Translations under genes and position numbers: made by a program
The notes under the pieces: model-generated
The model's database searches: none
Told to the model about the DNA's origin: nothing
Seen by the model: the letters and a program-made list of their open reading frames with translations, nothing else
Source: Cristatella mucedo
Taxonomy: Eukaryota; Bryozoa; Phylactolaemata; Cristatellidae
Direction of reading: 5' to 3'
NCBI GenBank assembly: GCA_009760855.2
Contig: WPIO01000229.1
Location: 84,501 to 148,500 of the forward strand
DNA length: 64,000 bases
Part shown: in pieces, positions 24,195 through 37,708 of the stretch
Position numbering within the stretch: position 1 is the first letter of the stretch
Layout: the number at the start of each line of letters is the position of its first letter

Positions 24195-24715
24195 CATTGC
24201 TTCGAGTGTATAACGACCTACTTAGGAATGCCGACTTAGGTAGAGTATCTCTTGCCTGTTTTGCTCAATCCTTCGGCAGCTTTTGATACTATTGATCACC
24301 AAGTCCTTCTTGAGCGCCTCTCATCTCGCCTGAGCATCACTGGCACTGCATTGCAATGGTTCAGGTTCTGTCTCAATGGGAGACTCCAGAGTATTGATGT
24401 GAATGGACAAAGATCGTCCGATGAATCTCTGAAATATGGAGTACCTTAGGGATCTGTGCTAGGTCCGGTTCTTCACGGTTTATACCCTTCCTTTCGCCGA
24501 TGTGATTGCCAAGCACAATCTAGGCTTTCACTTCTATGCGGATGACACTCAGTCGTACCTTTGCTTTGATCCCTCCCAGCCTTTGAGCATCTCGAATTTT
24601 CTCAACTCACATGATGCATGTATTGATGACATCCGCACAAGGATGATAGCAAAGTTTCTTAAATTAAACGATGATAAAACTAACTTACTAGTTATGGGCA
24701 AGCTAACATATTAAA
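24195..24715 (+). mobile_element. LINE family 1 RT fragment
   Basis: TIDHQVLLERLSSRL, LQWFRFCL, a stop after KYGVP, then FYADDTQSYLCFDPSQP and LNDDKTNLLVMG. It is broken by at least one stop and a frame shift and ends abruptly before a CT microsatellite. Confidence 0.88.
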
Positions 24716-24756
24716 ATGAAACGCAAAGCTCACCTTGTATTTAACGGACTCAAACC

Positions 24757-24812
24757 TCTCTTTCTCTCTCTGTCTCTCTCTGTCTCTCTCTGTCTCTCTC
24801 TGTCTCTCTCTG

Positions 24813-24843
<31 letters not shown>

Positions 24844-24924
24844 GTCTCTCTCTCTCTCTCTCTCTGTCTCTGTCTCTGTCTCTGTCTCTGTCTCTGTCTC
24901 TGTCTCTGTCTCTGTCTCTCTCTG

Positions 24925-25016
<92 letters not shown>
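24757..25016. repeat. (CT)n/(CTCTGT)n microsatellite
   Basis: About 260 bp of tctctg and ct units follow a truncated LINE. Confidence 0.96.
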
Positions 25017-25018
<2 letters not shown>

Positions 25019-25234
25019 CCCACGTGAGTATTGCAAGGATTTGTATGAGACCGCCCTCTTATGTATTATCTTAGATGAGGTAAGATTCAACGGTACGTGT
25101 ACCAACCTGTACCAACGTGTACCAACCTTGCGTACTACGGCTATCAGTACGCGGCCTGCATTCACGGTGTGCAGCGAGAAGCAAGTTGTAATTGGCTCGC
25201 TGTTCTGGGTAATCGCGGGGAATTACTGGGGTAA

Positions 25235-25400
25235 TGTATCGTAATTTATCTCCGTCTGTATTTCCTCAAAACAACACAAACCTAGCGGTTGTTACGCTGG
25301 AGATTTGTATATAGTACACTCAAGGGCTAAGCGATTTTCGGTAGCCAACAGACTTCATTTCACGCAACAAAGAGAAAGTGACAAAGAAAAAGTCGCCGGA
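25235..25400 (-). mobile_element. LINE family 2 3'-end fragment
   Basis: It starts with the family 2 tail motif atctccgtctgtatttcctc and continues with ttcggtagccaacagacttc, as at 59300-59380. Confidence 0.7.
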
Positions 25401-25486
25401 TCCGAAGCACCGAGGGTTTCTCTAAGGGTTTCTCGGCTCTGAGCCGAGCCGAGCTGCTCGGCACCGGAAGTAAATAAATAAATATT

Positions 25487-25615
25487 ATCAATTTATACAG
25501 CGCCCTGAGAAAATTAAATCTCTGTCCAGGTCATCCACGTACGCCAAAGGGCTCGAGCCTACTACCTCGGTGGTTAAATGCGAGAGCACCTTAACCTCGA
25601 GGCCACCAACGGGGG
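25487..25615 (-). mobile_element. SINE family A copy
   Basis: Tail atttatacagcgccctgaga, gggctcgagcctactacctc (B box side) and gcaccttaacctcgaggcc. Downstream is a G10 run. Confidence 0.75.
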
Positions 25616-26097
25616 GGGGGAGCATCCAACCCTCCGGCAGGAAGCTCTCGCGCCGGGGACGTGGTACGGCGACGCTGCAGCGGATTGTTACACACAATTT
25701 GGCTCCATGCGGCAGCTTCGTGCAGCGGCGGCAGCTCCTCGAGGCTAGAAACGATGGAGAACGACGAGAAACGGTGGCTGCCGCTGTTTGGCCGCCTAGT
25801 CACCAGCGGAAGCGCTATATCTGACTAAAGAAAGACACAAAGCCGCATCGTCACCTCGGAGAGGCGCTCTGCTCGCTCCAGACGCTCCGTGGGGGGAGCC
25901 CCCTCGGGGGGGGAAGCTAGCACCGACGCCGAAGATGGGTCGTGCACCGGCTACACCGGCGCCCGTATCCCGTGGCGCCTAAACCGCGGAGGCAGCGGCG
26001 GCAGCCTCAGTTCGCTGCTCAGTTCAATCCTTAATTAGAGCGCACGCCTAAACCAGCCTTCTCGGTTGAGGCCGCCGCCCCGCCCCATTCATTCGCT

Positions 26098-26384
26098 TCA
26101 TTCCGCCGCCGATTCTTGCGGCGAGCGCCCGGCTGCGGGCAGGGCGTGCTCGGTGAATGAGGAGCTGCGGCCACCGCCGCCGCTCCAGACCCGCAGCTGA
26201 TAGCCGCGGTACGGGTCTTCTGCTTCCCGCTGCGTCGGCCTCCTGTCAGCGTCGGCCGCGGCGTCCATCGCCGACGTCGTCGGTTCGAGCTTCTCGCGAC
26301 ATAGTGCCAGCGCGCCTCCGGCGAACAGCGCCAGACCACCGATGACCACCGCGGACCGAGCGAAAGCATCCGCAACGGACACTC
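26098..26384 (-). CDS. Metalloprotease last exon (transmembrane helix, cytoplasmic tail, stop)
   Basis: A strong acceptor (CTGCCGCTCTCACAG/GA) in phase 1 completes a Gly codon from exon 10. SAVVIGGLALFAGGALALC is a clear membrane helix followed by basic RE-K, then a Ser/Gly/Arg-rich tail ending QESAAE and TGA. Confidence 0.8.
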
Positions 26385-26702
26385 CTGTGAGAGCGGCAGC
26401 AGCGTCAGCGGCCACACAGCTTTAGCACTGGCTCGCAGTGCAGCAGCATTGCTTTAGCTCGCTTTAACCAGAAAGCCGCCGAAGCTGCTAATGCTCGACC
26501 TACCCGTAGTGTCAGTCTGGGCATCGGCGGAGGCGACGTCTGTGACGTTGATCTTGGGAGCTGCAACATGCGAAGCAACGCTGTAAAACATGTAGGTGCG
26601 GTATGCCGACAAAAATGGCTGATAATCGGACTCAATACTGAGTTACCTACATCTAACAGAATATAATAAAAATTACTATTGGCCCATTTTCGCTTACCCT
26701 CA

Positions 26703-26779
<77 letters not shown>

Positions 26780-29700
26780 CTTTCTATCAACCTCTCCCTT
26801 CTCTCTTTCTCTCCTACCTACCTCTCTGTATCTATCTATCTCTATGTGCATATCTGTATGCACATATAACCGTAGCGTTTCCCGTTTCGTACTAGTGTTA
26901 CGCCAGTTAGTATCTGGTTGAGTATAGCAAAAAAGTGTCAAATATCGACAGAAAGAGTGCAATCTTCGGATCACTCGTTGATCGGCGGTCGATGGGTTCG
27001 GCAGGGGCATGGCGTGGGCAGGGCACGGCGCGGGCGGAGTGTCGTCGTGGGGGGCACGCTAGTCTTCCAAAGACGAAGCGATGCACACCGCTCTCCAACG
27101 AGCTGCCGTACGTGAAGGTCAAAAGCGGCCAATCCGGTCACCGCCTCGGCCGCATCACAACACTTGGCCTTGACCTCCGGTGAGTGGCAGGCTTCCAATG
27201 GCGAACGGCTAGGATACCGGCGAACCGGGAGAAACTCGAGAACCCCATGCAACGCAGCAGCGCCACAGTCGCTACGGTCGCCGCCAGCGGTGCTGACCTT
27301 GGCAGTTGGCAATGTCCGCCGTTGCCGGCAGCACGCGCAGCACGCTTCGGGGCACGCAAAGCCCGTCGATGCACCAACGCGACGTGTTCGGACCACCACC
27401 GCCGCCACAGGCGGTTCCCGGAAGTAGTGGGTACTCTCTAGTCAGGTGGCAGCTGCCGTCCTCCAGCGTACACCAGTGACCGTCGCACATTTGGCTTCGA
27501 GTCTCGGAAGCCTGCAGCAAGACGCCAACCAGCGAGAGCTGTTTCGCCAGTGAAACCTCGGCCAGACCTCGAGGCGTTCGAAATACCACGGAAGGTCACT
27601 GTTAGCCGCTCGGGCAGGGTATAAAATGTTAAAGCAAGAATATATCGTTCTCAGCAGGTCCGCTAGCTAAGTTTCCTATAGTACTCGCAATAGCAATAAG
27701 AAGCAACAGCATTTGCTTGGTTCGTCCTATCAGTCCGTTCGTCATCGTGGGTCACGATCTAGGACGTTATAATAATAATAATAAGTCGTTGTTATGTTTC
27801 CCTGGGAGAAATGTATCACTGTCCAGGCGCTTTACGGGGCGTTGCAAGAGAATCAATAAAAAACAGCTTTATTTTTCCGTTTCCTATAACAAGCGTTACG
27901 GAAGCTAATATCTGTATAAATATGTAACCTAGTGAGGTTGTGTAGTAGGGGCTGCTGACGTTTTATATATCGAGCTGGGCGTCGATATATAAAACGAAAG
28001 CCTGCCACTCACCGGAGGTCAAGGCCAAGTGTTGTGATGCGGCCGAGGCGGTGACCGGATTGGCCGCTTTTGACCTTCACGTACGGCAGCTCGTTGGAGA
28101 GCGGTGTGCATCGCTTCGTCTTTGGAAGACTAGCGTGCCCCCCACGACGACACTCCACTGTCTAGTCGGCCTTCTGTTAGCCAAGGAACGTCGTTAAAAT
28201 CAGAGTCTGCTTAGATAATAGTACGACAGCCAAACTAGTTCGTGCGCTTGTGCCTTCGCAACTATTTTATTGCCATTCCCTTTATTTAGGACTCCCAGCC
28301 TTTGCCCTATCATCTGCAGGTGGTGAAAAACTCACAACGGCTAGCCTGCTTCATTATCAACTGCGTAGCTGCCCAAGCTGCTCGGTACCCTCGGTAGTCC
28401 TCGGTACCCTGTAGCTCCCGATTGAGCTTTAGCGGCTCCGCATCCGCGGCTACACGATACGATTCTAAGATGCGTTTAATATGCGCAATATGCGTTTAAT
28501 ATGCGATGCGTTTAATATATATATAAACGTACTAAGACTCTAAGATTCTTTCCACTGTGCAGCTCATACAAGCGCATACTCACTGGCCGGCAAGCTCGGC
28601 TCCCGTCTCTGATCAGCATGCTGCATTGTTCGTCTGGGTCAAACATTTCACCCAGCAAGCGGTGGGCGTCGCCAACTCGGCTGCTAGTCCGGCCCAGGCT
28701 GCAGCGGTGCTCCCTGCGAGAAAGTCGGCGAGAAAGTGAGAAAGCGAGCAGCAACTCACCCGCCCGCTCGACAAGAGCTGAATCCCCTCTGCAGCGAAAG
28801 ACGTCAAGTCGCATCGGCCGGGAAGCTCTTGACGAGCAGCTCGAGCGGCCCGGCACTTCGGCCAAGCACTTAAAAAAATACTAGCTGGTTTAACAGCATC
28901 TCGTGTATGGCGACAGAAGAGCCTTTACGGCTGTCACCACTGCTTTCAGTAGCGATACAGAATCGCCCACCGCAGGATTCGAACCCACGACCGCGGGACC
29001 AAGCTCGTGAAAAGCACTTCCGCCACAAACTTCTGCCGGTCAGCTGCATACGGAGAAGCCTCCCGCTCTGCGAAGCTGCGGGGCAGAGCTGCTCAGCGTC
29101 GGCAAGTTACTCTTGAGAGAGCAGCCCACGAGTCGTGAGCTGCTGTAAAGAAGATAAAATTAGAGTTCGCTTGACCGACAGAATGTGTCTGCAGGCGTGA
29201 CAACTACAGATTCTTAAAAAGAAAAGCAGTACCTGTGGCCCAGGCGAGAGAGGCATCGGAAAACGAGTCGGATACAAGTATGGAGCTATGGATTGAGATG
29301 CCAGGGCTCCGGGTACTCCCGAACCCCCCCCCCCCCCTCGAAGCTTTCAGCGAACCAAACCCCAGGTTTGCCACTTTGCTATGGTTCGATGGCTCACACA
29401 GATCTCCCAGATTTCCGCGGCCACGGACGGCCGTGTTGCTGGCCTGCCGAGGCGCAGAACTAGGTTCCTCACTTCTCCACTCGGGAGAAGTGGCAGAGCA
29501 CGTGACGTGGACGACACGTGACACTCGACGCCGAGCTGTCTGGAACCAGAGCAACGTTTCGCGCTCAGTCGTCGGGCAGTTTGGCGCTCGTAGGAAAACG
29601 CATTTGCCGCTGGTTCCTGCCTCGAACGCGGGAGTTCGACTAAGTGGGTTGGGCGCTTGGGCGTGGCTCGAGCCACGCCCAAGTACCTACCTCAGATGAA

Positions 29701-32700
29701 GGTACATGCTGATCTGCGAGCAGCACGAGAACCTGTTGGCGCCTAGCGCCGTGGAGCCACGCCCTAGTACCCACCTCAGATGTAGGTACATGCTGATCTG
29801 CGAGCAGCACGAGAACCTGTAGGCGCGACGTGGATTGGAGAAGGTAAGCAATGGTCCCATGATGTAACCGCTCTCCGAGATACAGTCTCCGCTGTCCGAC
29901 GCATCGTGAACAGCTCCCAAACTGTAATGGAGCCGTCACCTGATGGAATGTCACCGGGTGGAATGTCAACGCGGCACGGACGGTGGACCTTCGCAGTAGC
30001 AGAGCGAGCGGCGTTCGCCGCCACACAGACTCATCCATCAATCGTCGTCAGTGCCCTCAATCGCTAGGGGCGAGGCGAAAAATGCAACCGTCTAATATCT
30101 CGATGAGAACAATAACTAACGAAGATAACGAAACGCTAGCCGCGAACCCTGATAACCACTAATTCGCCACGACAACGACTGATAGCGAACGACAGCCGCA
30201 GCACGTTCAGCCAGGCCGCTCTGCACCAGGCTGGCGAGCTCTCCGGCACTAGATGGCGCCCCTAGCGCTCGAGCGCCACCAGGGCAGCATAGCGCGTTGT
30301 GCCTGCTTTACTTGTGTGCCAGCTCGTGCGCGATCGTGAAGAGGCTGGCGTAAGGCGCCTGCTCCCTTATAACCGACACGCGGTACTGCCCTCGGCAGAT
30401 TCCGGCCTCGTACGTTCCGCCTATGGTGCGACAGACGGCGACAAAGCGAAATGACAGCAACAAAGCGACATGCAGTGAGTGACTCGAGCGAGCACCCGCA
30501 GCCGGTGCGACGATGCAGCTGTCCGCTACGGAGGAGGGCCCCGAGAACCTAGTATGCTCCTTTCCAGAGCTCGCCGCCACGTACCTATTATGCTCGTTTG
30601 GCCGTCGCTGGAGAACATGGTCAAGCTGCAACACGTCGAAGCAGAGCGTCTTTGACTGCCTCGCCCTCCCTAAACGGTCGCGTTCGCAGCAGTCGCTCGC
30701 CGGAGAGGCATCAGCGGCGGCCGGCCGATCAAAGACCGCGCAGAGGGAAGCGGCGGCGGCGGCGGCGGCGAGCCGAGGGCGGCGAGCGGAGCCGAGGGCG
30801 GCGGCCGGGAAAGAATGCATGACTTCTGGGATGATCGTCTTCCGGCAGGTGGTCTCGTCTGGAAAGCGCGACGTCGAAACGCCAGGCGACGACGTAGCGC
30901 TTCGCTATGACTTTGTCGACAGTTGACCTTCTGGGGGGCAGCTTCTTCTTATGCTGGCGACGTTTTCTAGCTGTTATACTTAGTTGCTTAATTACTTAGT
31001 TTCTTAATTGCTGGTATACTTATGGTATCTGCAGCTGATATACTTGGCTTTTATCTTGTTTCAGTTTTGCTGCTTGACCGATACTTTGGCCTGCTGACGT
31101 GCGATCTGTGGATCATGACGTGCTGTAGCTTGTCTATGGTTATTTGTAATGCTATTTATGGCCCTGTTGATCTCGTTATGGGCCGCTGACATGTGTGACA
31201 TAGTGGTCATTTTATGGCCAGTTGACATTTACAGTGGGTATGGATGCTTTTACTTTGAGCGGTATGGATTTTGAGGGCAAGCACTCCTCGAAATTGGGTC
31301 GGCCTAAGCACTGGCACCGATAGAAACGTCCTTTGGCATGTGACAACAATAAGAGTGGTCAAACCTCGCACCAGATGCCTGGCGAGGTCGAGGCAGCTGA
31401 GAGCATGTTACGACAGCAGAAGGCTTACAACGGGCACGACACGAGCAAGTCTTCCGATAGGCGACCGGAAGCCGGGCGATCGAGACGGCCGCCGAAACTT
31501 ACTTAGTGAAAACTGCCAGGTGGTCGTAGTTTAGTGACCACGACCTAAGCGCGGTCTCGTGCCACTGGCCCACCAGATTGAGACCATCGTGATAGGCTAT
31601 GAACGGCTGGCCGTCGGTGGCCGTACGATTGAGGACGGCCTCAAACAGCGACACGTCCTCCCCGTCGCTCGAGTTGCGAATCTGAAAGCCGAGTCGCACT
31701 CTCGCTACTGGGGCATCAAAGCCAGGAGGCGCCATGTCTCCTCGGGGTCGTGGCGCCGATCGCTCGCTCGCATGCACGTAAGCGGAGTTGGAGGAGGTGA
31801 ATCAGGCAGATAATAAAAAATACATAATTTACTTAGCGACTGAAGAGGACTGAATCTCTATCCAAGTGCTTAACATATGGCGCAGGGCTCGAGCCCATGA
31901 CTTTGGTTGTCAAAAGCAAGCACTGTGACCTCGGTCTTCAAAGGTGCTTGCTTTTGACAACCGAAGTCGTGGGCTCGAGCCCGAATTAGCGTGCTCGTGA
32001 GAGCGAGATCTCGAGAAGGATCTAGCGACCGCTCGCTATAGCTCTAGCTCGCGTGCCGCCAGCGAGTTGCTTGGCGCGCCAAGCAACTCGCTGGAAAACA
32101 TTGGCAAACATTAATAGTAATGATAATTATAACAATAATAATGCACTTGATAAAGCACCTTAACTCACGGGACTCGAAAACATGAGCACCTTAACTCCTG
32201 GGCCAAAATAAGGGGGCAGATTATGACTGATATTCGTCATTAGCCGTTCCAGAAATATAAAGGCTAGGAACCGATCACATAAAAATCTCTGGCCAAGGCT
32301 GCATAAAAGCGGAAGGCACATTATGGGCTTTGAGTTTTACGTCCAAAGTTGACCCAGGTATCTGAGCTGCTTTGAGCTCTAGACCATCGAGCCGTTGTTG
32401 TGTACGTCGTGCTAAACGCCTGCAGCCGCCGCCTCTGGTCGCTATCATACGCTGACTTCTCTACGCGATGGATACGGACTTGCTATGCTAAGGTAAGACG
32501 ATCACTCTTTGTCGCAGCAGCAGCAGCACTTCGCTACTGTCGGCGTTCGTCGGTGCTGCAACTTCGAGTCACTGGCCGCGATGCGAGGTTTACGCATCGC
32601 CGTCAGGTATTCGTCGGGCATCGACTGAGAGAGCACGCCGGCTACGAGCCCCGCTACGAGCGAGCGCTGCGGTTGCAGGCTTGCAGGTTCCCTGTCCGGA

Positions 32701-35700
32701 CGTGGAATCGGCACGCCGGCACGCTGGTAACATCGGCCAGGTTTAAAGCCTCAATCTACGTCCGCCGTCGCCCTCTCACTCGAGGCGGCAGGTGAGCTCT
32801 CACCGGAACGTAGGTCGCTCCCACGAGATCGACGCGTATTTCCAGATCGCTCAGGCTGAGCGAAGAGTAGATAGCGTTCACCTGAAAGCAAGCAGCAAGC
32901 GACGTTCAGTCTGCAGCGGCGGCGGCAACGGCCAATCGGACGAGGCCACTCGATCGCTCCTCCTCCCAAATCATTTCTAATCGACGAACTTCGACTAGGA
33001 GACCCTCGTTGGCAATATTCGAACATCAATAATCCCTGGGTTTTGACCCAGGCGGAAGATGCTTGCACTTCACGACTCCGGTCACGTGTGCTTGAGCCCT
33101 GCAGCAGGCAATTCTATATTGCCCACCGAAATCGGGATCTGCTGCTCTGTATAAATAAGGCTGTTGAATCAGCTTAGCTTAACTCTAAAGAACCCGACCA
33201 ATGCGTTTTATGATAACCAGCTTGCATCAATTTTGGAATAATAATGCTGCGTCGCTCATGCCAACAACAAATTGAAAATACGCTGGGCGAAATATTGAAT
33301 AATAATTTTCTAAAAATCGAATTGCAACTCCGTTTCCCTCGATATTTAGCTTTATCGGAGGCTGCCTGCCTCCTTATGAGCTGATTTTGCTTTTTTAAAT
33401 TTCCTATGCTTTTTAATATCATATTTTGTAGAAAGCCACCACGAGGTTGCCTCACAGGGTATTATCTTCCTTCCACCACGAGCCGCCGCCGCACTTCTCT
33501 CATCATCTTCTCTGCTCACCCACCATGGCTAGCGTTCCTGCAGGGCTCGCGATGGCACGATCGCCGAGGACACGGCTCTGCTGCTACTGCTACTTCGCCC
33601 GCGACCGTGCCGAGCGTCCGACCTGCACGCGACTCCAGGCAGCGCCACCGGCGAACTTCGGTGGGCTCTCCGCCTACGAATGAGCGCTGCGAGTACATCG
33701 AATGATTGCGGCTGGTTCGCTGGCTGTGCGAGACGCTCGCCTCACGGATCTCCGGTAGCGGATATGACGCATCAGCCGTGGCCGACTCGCACCGGCGAGA
33801 AGCCATCAGCAGCGCTGGCAAGGGCAGCAGCTCTGCTTCCTACAGACGATCGAGTTTCGGCGAGCTTGAAACGAGCAGCATTTCGGCAAGTGTAAGCGAA
33901 TCGGGCGGAAGTGGGAAATCGGGACGACTTCAAAGGATGGAGGAAGGAAGGCGAAGGAGGTCCCCCCTTAACCATGTTATTCATTTTGTTTGTTTTTTCA
34001 AGCATGATTTTACTTACCATTTAATTGCATTTCCCTTTGCAGCAAATGTAAAGCGCATAGAAAGAGATTGAGTTCTCTCGGGGCGCTTTATCAAGTACAT
34101 TATTATTATTATTATTATTATATGGAGGAATGATGGTGGCGAAGGATGGAGGAAGAACTGATGAAAAAAGGACTTCGAAGGATGAAGGACGGTGCAGGAT
34201 GAAGGAAGGATGGCGAAGGAAGGTTCGCCCTGCTGAAGCAAGGAAGACGAAAGATGAAGGAAGGATGGTGAAGGCTCAAGAAAAGAAGGATGAAGAAATG
34301 GTGGCGGAGGCTGAAGGAAGGACGGCGAAGGATGACGGACGGATGGCAAAGGATGGTTCGCCCTTCGAGCCGCCACTTACTGAATTGAACAAGTTTCTGT
34401 AGTATTTCTTGAAGTACTTCGTTCCTTCTGTACAGTTGGAAAATGTCTCGCAGTAATGTACAAACAAGCCACGCTCGATAATGGCCAGCACTCTGACGTT
34501 GACGTTGACAACTTCGGCACCCGGACTTCCGCTTCCGGATTGCCTCTTGTATCGCTGCAGTAGTGGCTTCGCTCGGCCGTGAGCTGCAAGTCATTCTGCC
34601 TCTTTAGCGAGCGTTCGGGATGTCTCGGCTTGGCGAGCCGAATTAATTATGCAGCTAGGCTGAAATGCCCGTTCACCGCGATTGCATTTGGTTTAACGCT
34701 TGAACATGCACGCTAACCATTGCAGATTCCGAACGGCATTTCCTTAAACCAAGCTACCTTCAAAAAGTCAACGTATCCGCATGCTGTCCACTATGTACGC
34801 ACGGAACACGTCTGGAATAGTTGACCTGTCGACTATTCCTTTGTTCTTCCCAAGAAGCTCGTTGAAGGTGCCTCTCATCTTTATCTTATCTTATGCTGAC
34901 TCTAACTTTACCCTGCTTATCAGAGGGGTCGGCGTAGTAAGCGGCGTGCAAGCAATCACGAAGGTTGAACGCAGCCCAAAACGACGAGAAAAGTAATCAG
35001 CCTTCCACTTCTTCTCTTTCCGCCTCCCTCACGTCCCCTCCCTCCGCCTCCCTCACATCCTCCTCCTTGTCCATAGCTTCAGCTCTAAAAAGGCTAAAAG
35101 GCTGATTTAGCAGCCTCATTTGATGTCTCGCCTTAACGACAATCACCTTGAGCTTGCAGCGAACAATAAAAGATCGCGAGAAAGGTCGCCGCCATTACAC
35201 CTTTCTAGAAAAGCTGCTTCCTACAAGCTTCGACCAGACTGCTTCTCTGTCACAAACCGATCCTTCGACCAAACTTTTGCACTGTCACTCACACAACACA
35301 ATTGTCGTGCAATTTTTAAATCATCGTGCGAATAATAAGGTTTAGCAGTCGGCTTCGCAAGCAGAGGCTCGCCGAGGATCCTCAGAGGAGCATCGGAAAT
35401 ATGGGGTACAAGAGAAATCCTCAGAGAAAGATCATCTGAATCCTCAGAGAAAGGTCCACTGAATTATGGGGTACCTCAGGGCTCCCTGCTAGGTCCGGTT
35501 CTTTTCACGGTTTATACTCTCCCTCTTGCTGATGCGATTGCCAAGCACAACCTAGGCTTCCACTTCTATGCGGATGACACACAGTTGTACCTTTGCTTTG
35601 ATCCCTCCCAGCCTTCGAGCACCTCGAATTCTCTCAACTCACTTGCTGCACGTATTGACTACATCCGCACATGGCAGCAAACTTTCTAAAACTAAACGAT

Positions 35701-37675
35701 AATAAAACTAACTTACTAGTTATGGGAAAACCCAGTGTGATTCAGAAATTGAAAAGGCCGAGGCTCAAAATTTGCTCTGCCTGCATATCTCCAGTTGAAT
35801 CAGCTCGAAATCTAGGTGTCATGTTCCAAAGCGACCTCTCGTTAGACGACCACATCAGCTCCACAATCAAGTCTGCCTACTTTTAGCTACATAACATTGC
35901 TAAAATTCGGGCTTGTTTAGATAGGGATACCACGTCTACGTTGGTCCATGCATTTGTGACATCCCGTCTTGACATCTGTAACTCACTGCTTGCAGACCTA
36001 CCGGCATGTGTAATTAGGCGATTACAGCTGGTGCAAAAATCAGCAGCCACGTTTGTCTGTCGTGAGCGTCGCAGTTGCTACATCACACCACTTCTCGACG
36101 ACCTGCACTGGCAACCAGTCAAGCAACGGATTGACTTCAAGCTTTTGTCGCTCACTTATTGGTCACTTCATTCTTTGGCTCCAGCCTATCTCTCAGATAT
36201 ACTCCCCATCAGGCCAAGCATCGTACCACCTGCTTTTCGGAATCCAACAGTCTACCAATACCTCGTACAAACCTCAAATCCTTTGGAGACCGTGCATTTA
36301 GTTCGTATGCTCCCAAAGCCTGGAACTCGCTCCCGACTTGCGTCACGACATCCCCTGACTTAACTCCATTTAAATAGAACTTAAAAACACACCTATTTAG
36401 GACAGCATTTAGTGGGTCCCTGTGATTCATCCTTCATGTGCTTATGCATGCTGCCACTAACCACATTTGCATGCTGACCCTGTGCACGTCACCCCTAACC
36501 ATGTTATTCATGTTGTTTATCAAGCATTACGTTACTCACCATTCAATCGCGTTTCCCTTTGCAGCAAATGTAAATCCTTATCAGGTGCATTATTATAATT
36601 ACACGCCTATTTAGGACAGCATTTAGTGAGTCCCTGTGATTTGTCCCTAATGTGCTTATGCGTGCTGACACTATGCATGCTGCCACTAACCAAATTTGCA
36701 TGCTGACCCTGTGCATGTCACCCCTAACCATGTTGTTCATTTTTTTGTTTATCAAGCATGATATCACTCACCATTCAATTGCATTGCCCTTTGCAGCAAA
36801 TGTAAAGCGCCTGGAGAGATATTGAGTTATCTGAGGGCGCTTTATCAAGTTCATTATTATTATAATTACTATTATAATCATTATTATAAGTCTCGTGTTG
36901 TCGAAAGGATTCGTAGCCATAATTGAGTGAGGATCAAATTGTGTCGTGCTGATTTGCCTACTCCGGGCTCAGCTCGAGCCCGAATACAGCCACTCGCTTG
37001 GGAGTCGATTTTGCTTTCTTACATTTACATGCGCCTTAGCATTGAAACTCGCTTTCGGCGAACAAGGACCGAACGCGACTTTTGTCAGATCTCACCGTAC
37101 GCTGCCGGAAGAGGACGCCTCTCGACGTTCACGCAGATTCCTTCGCAGGATTTCACGTAATACCAGTGGCTGCCGTCCAAGAAGACGCCCGTCTATTAAG
37201 AAGGAAGCCAAACCAATGGCAGCGGAGACCCTGATGTCGCGTAGCCGACATCTCTAACGAAACCGATGGCTTTACGAGCCGGTCGGAAATCATGACACAA
37301 CCAAAAGCAGTGCATGCAGTGCTAGAATAACGACTAGCAAGTAGATGCCGAGAGGTTTCGATCGCGAGCAGCCCCGGCCCCGGCTACTACTACTACAGTC
37401 TTCAAGAGAACATCAGAGCAGCTAGATCCTGTCCAGATCTTGCATAGATCTAGGATTCTCCTCGCTTACGTTTCACGTTTACATGTTGATAAAATGACAC
37501 TCGACAAGTAAACATTTTTAAAATGACAAGATATGGTAAGGCATTTGTATTTCTCTCCGATGGGACTAACTCAGTCTTCGGCACTTCCACGTGTGCCATG
37601 AGAATGCTCAGCAACTACAAACGAAACCCACCATTGCTTCATGCTAAAGAGAAGTAAGTAAATCTACCCACTCTT

Positions 37676-37708
<33 letters not shown>

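Noticed and set aside
26907-27122. Thrombospondin type 1-like exon (YGSSLESGVHRFVFGRLACP) after metalloprotease exon 10
   Set aside because: The expected cysteines are mostly absent, the frame has no acceptor, and the segment is part of the 159-bp inverted repeat. Exon 10 joins the transmembrane exon in phase without it.
34118-34370. Ser/Pro/His-rich frame downstream of metalloprotease exon 4
   Set aside because: It is intron read-through after the GTAAGT donor at 34380, made of a ggatgaaggaag-type simple repeat.
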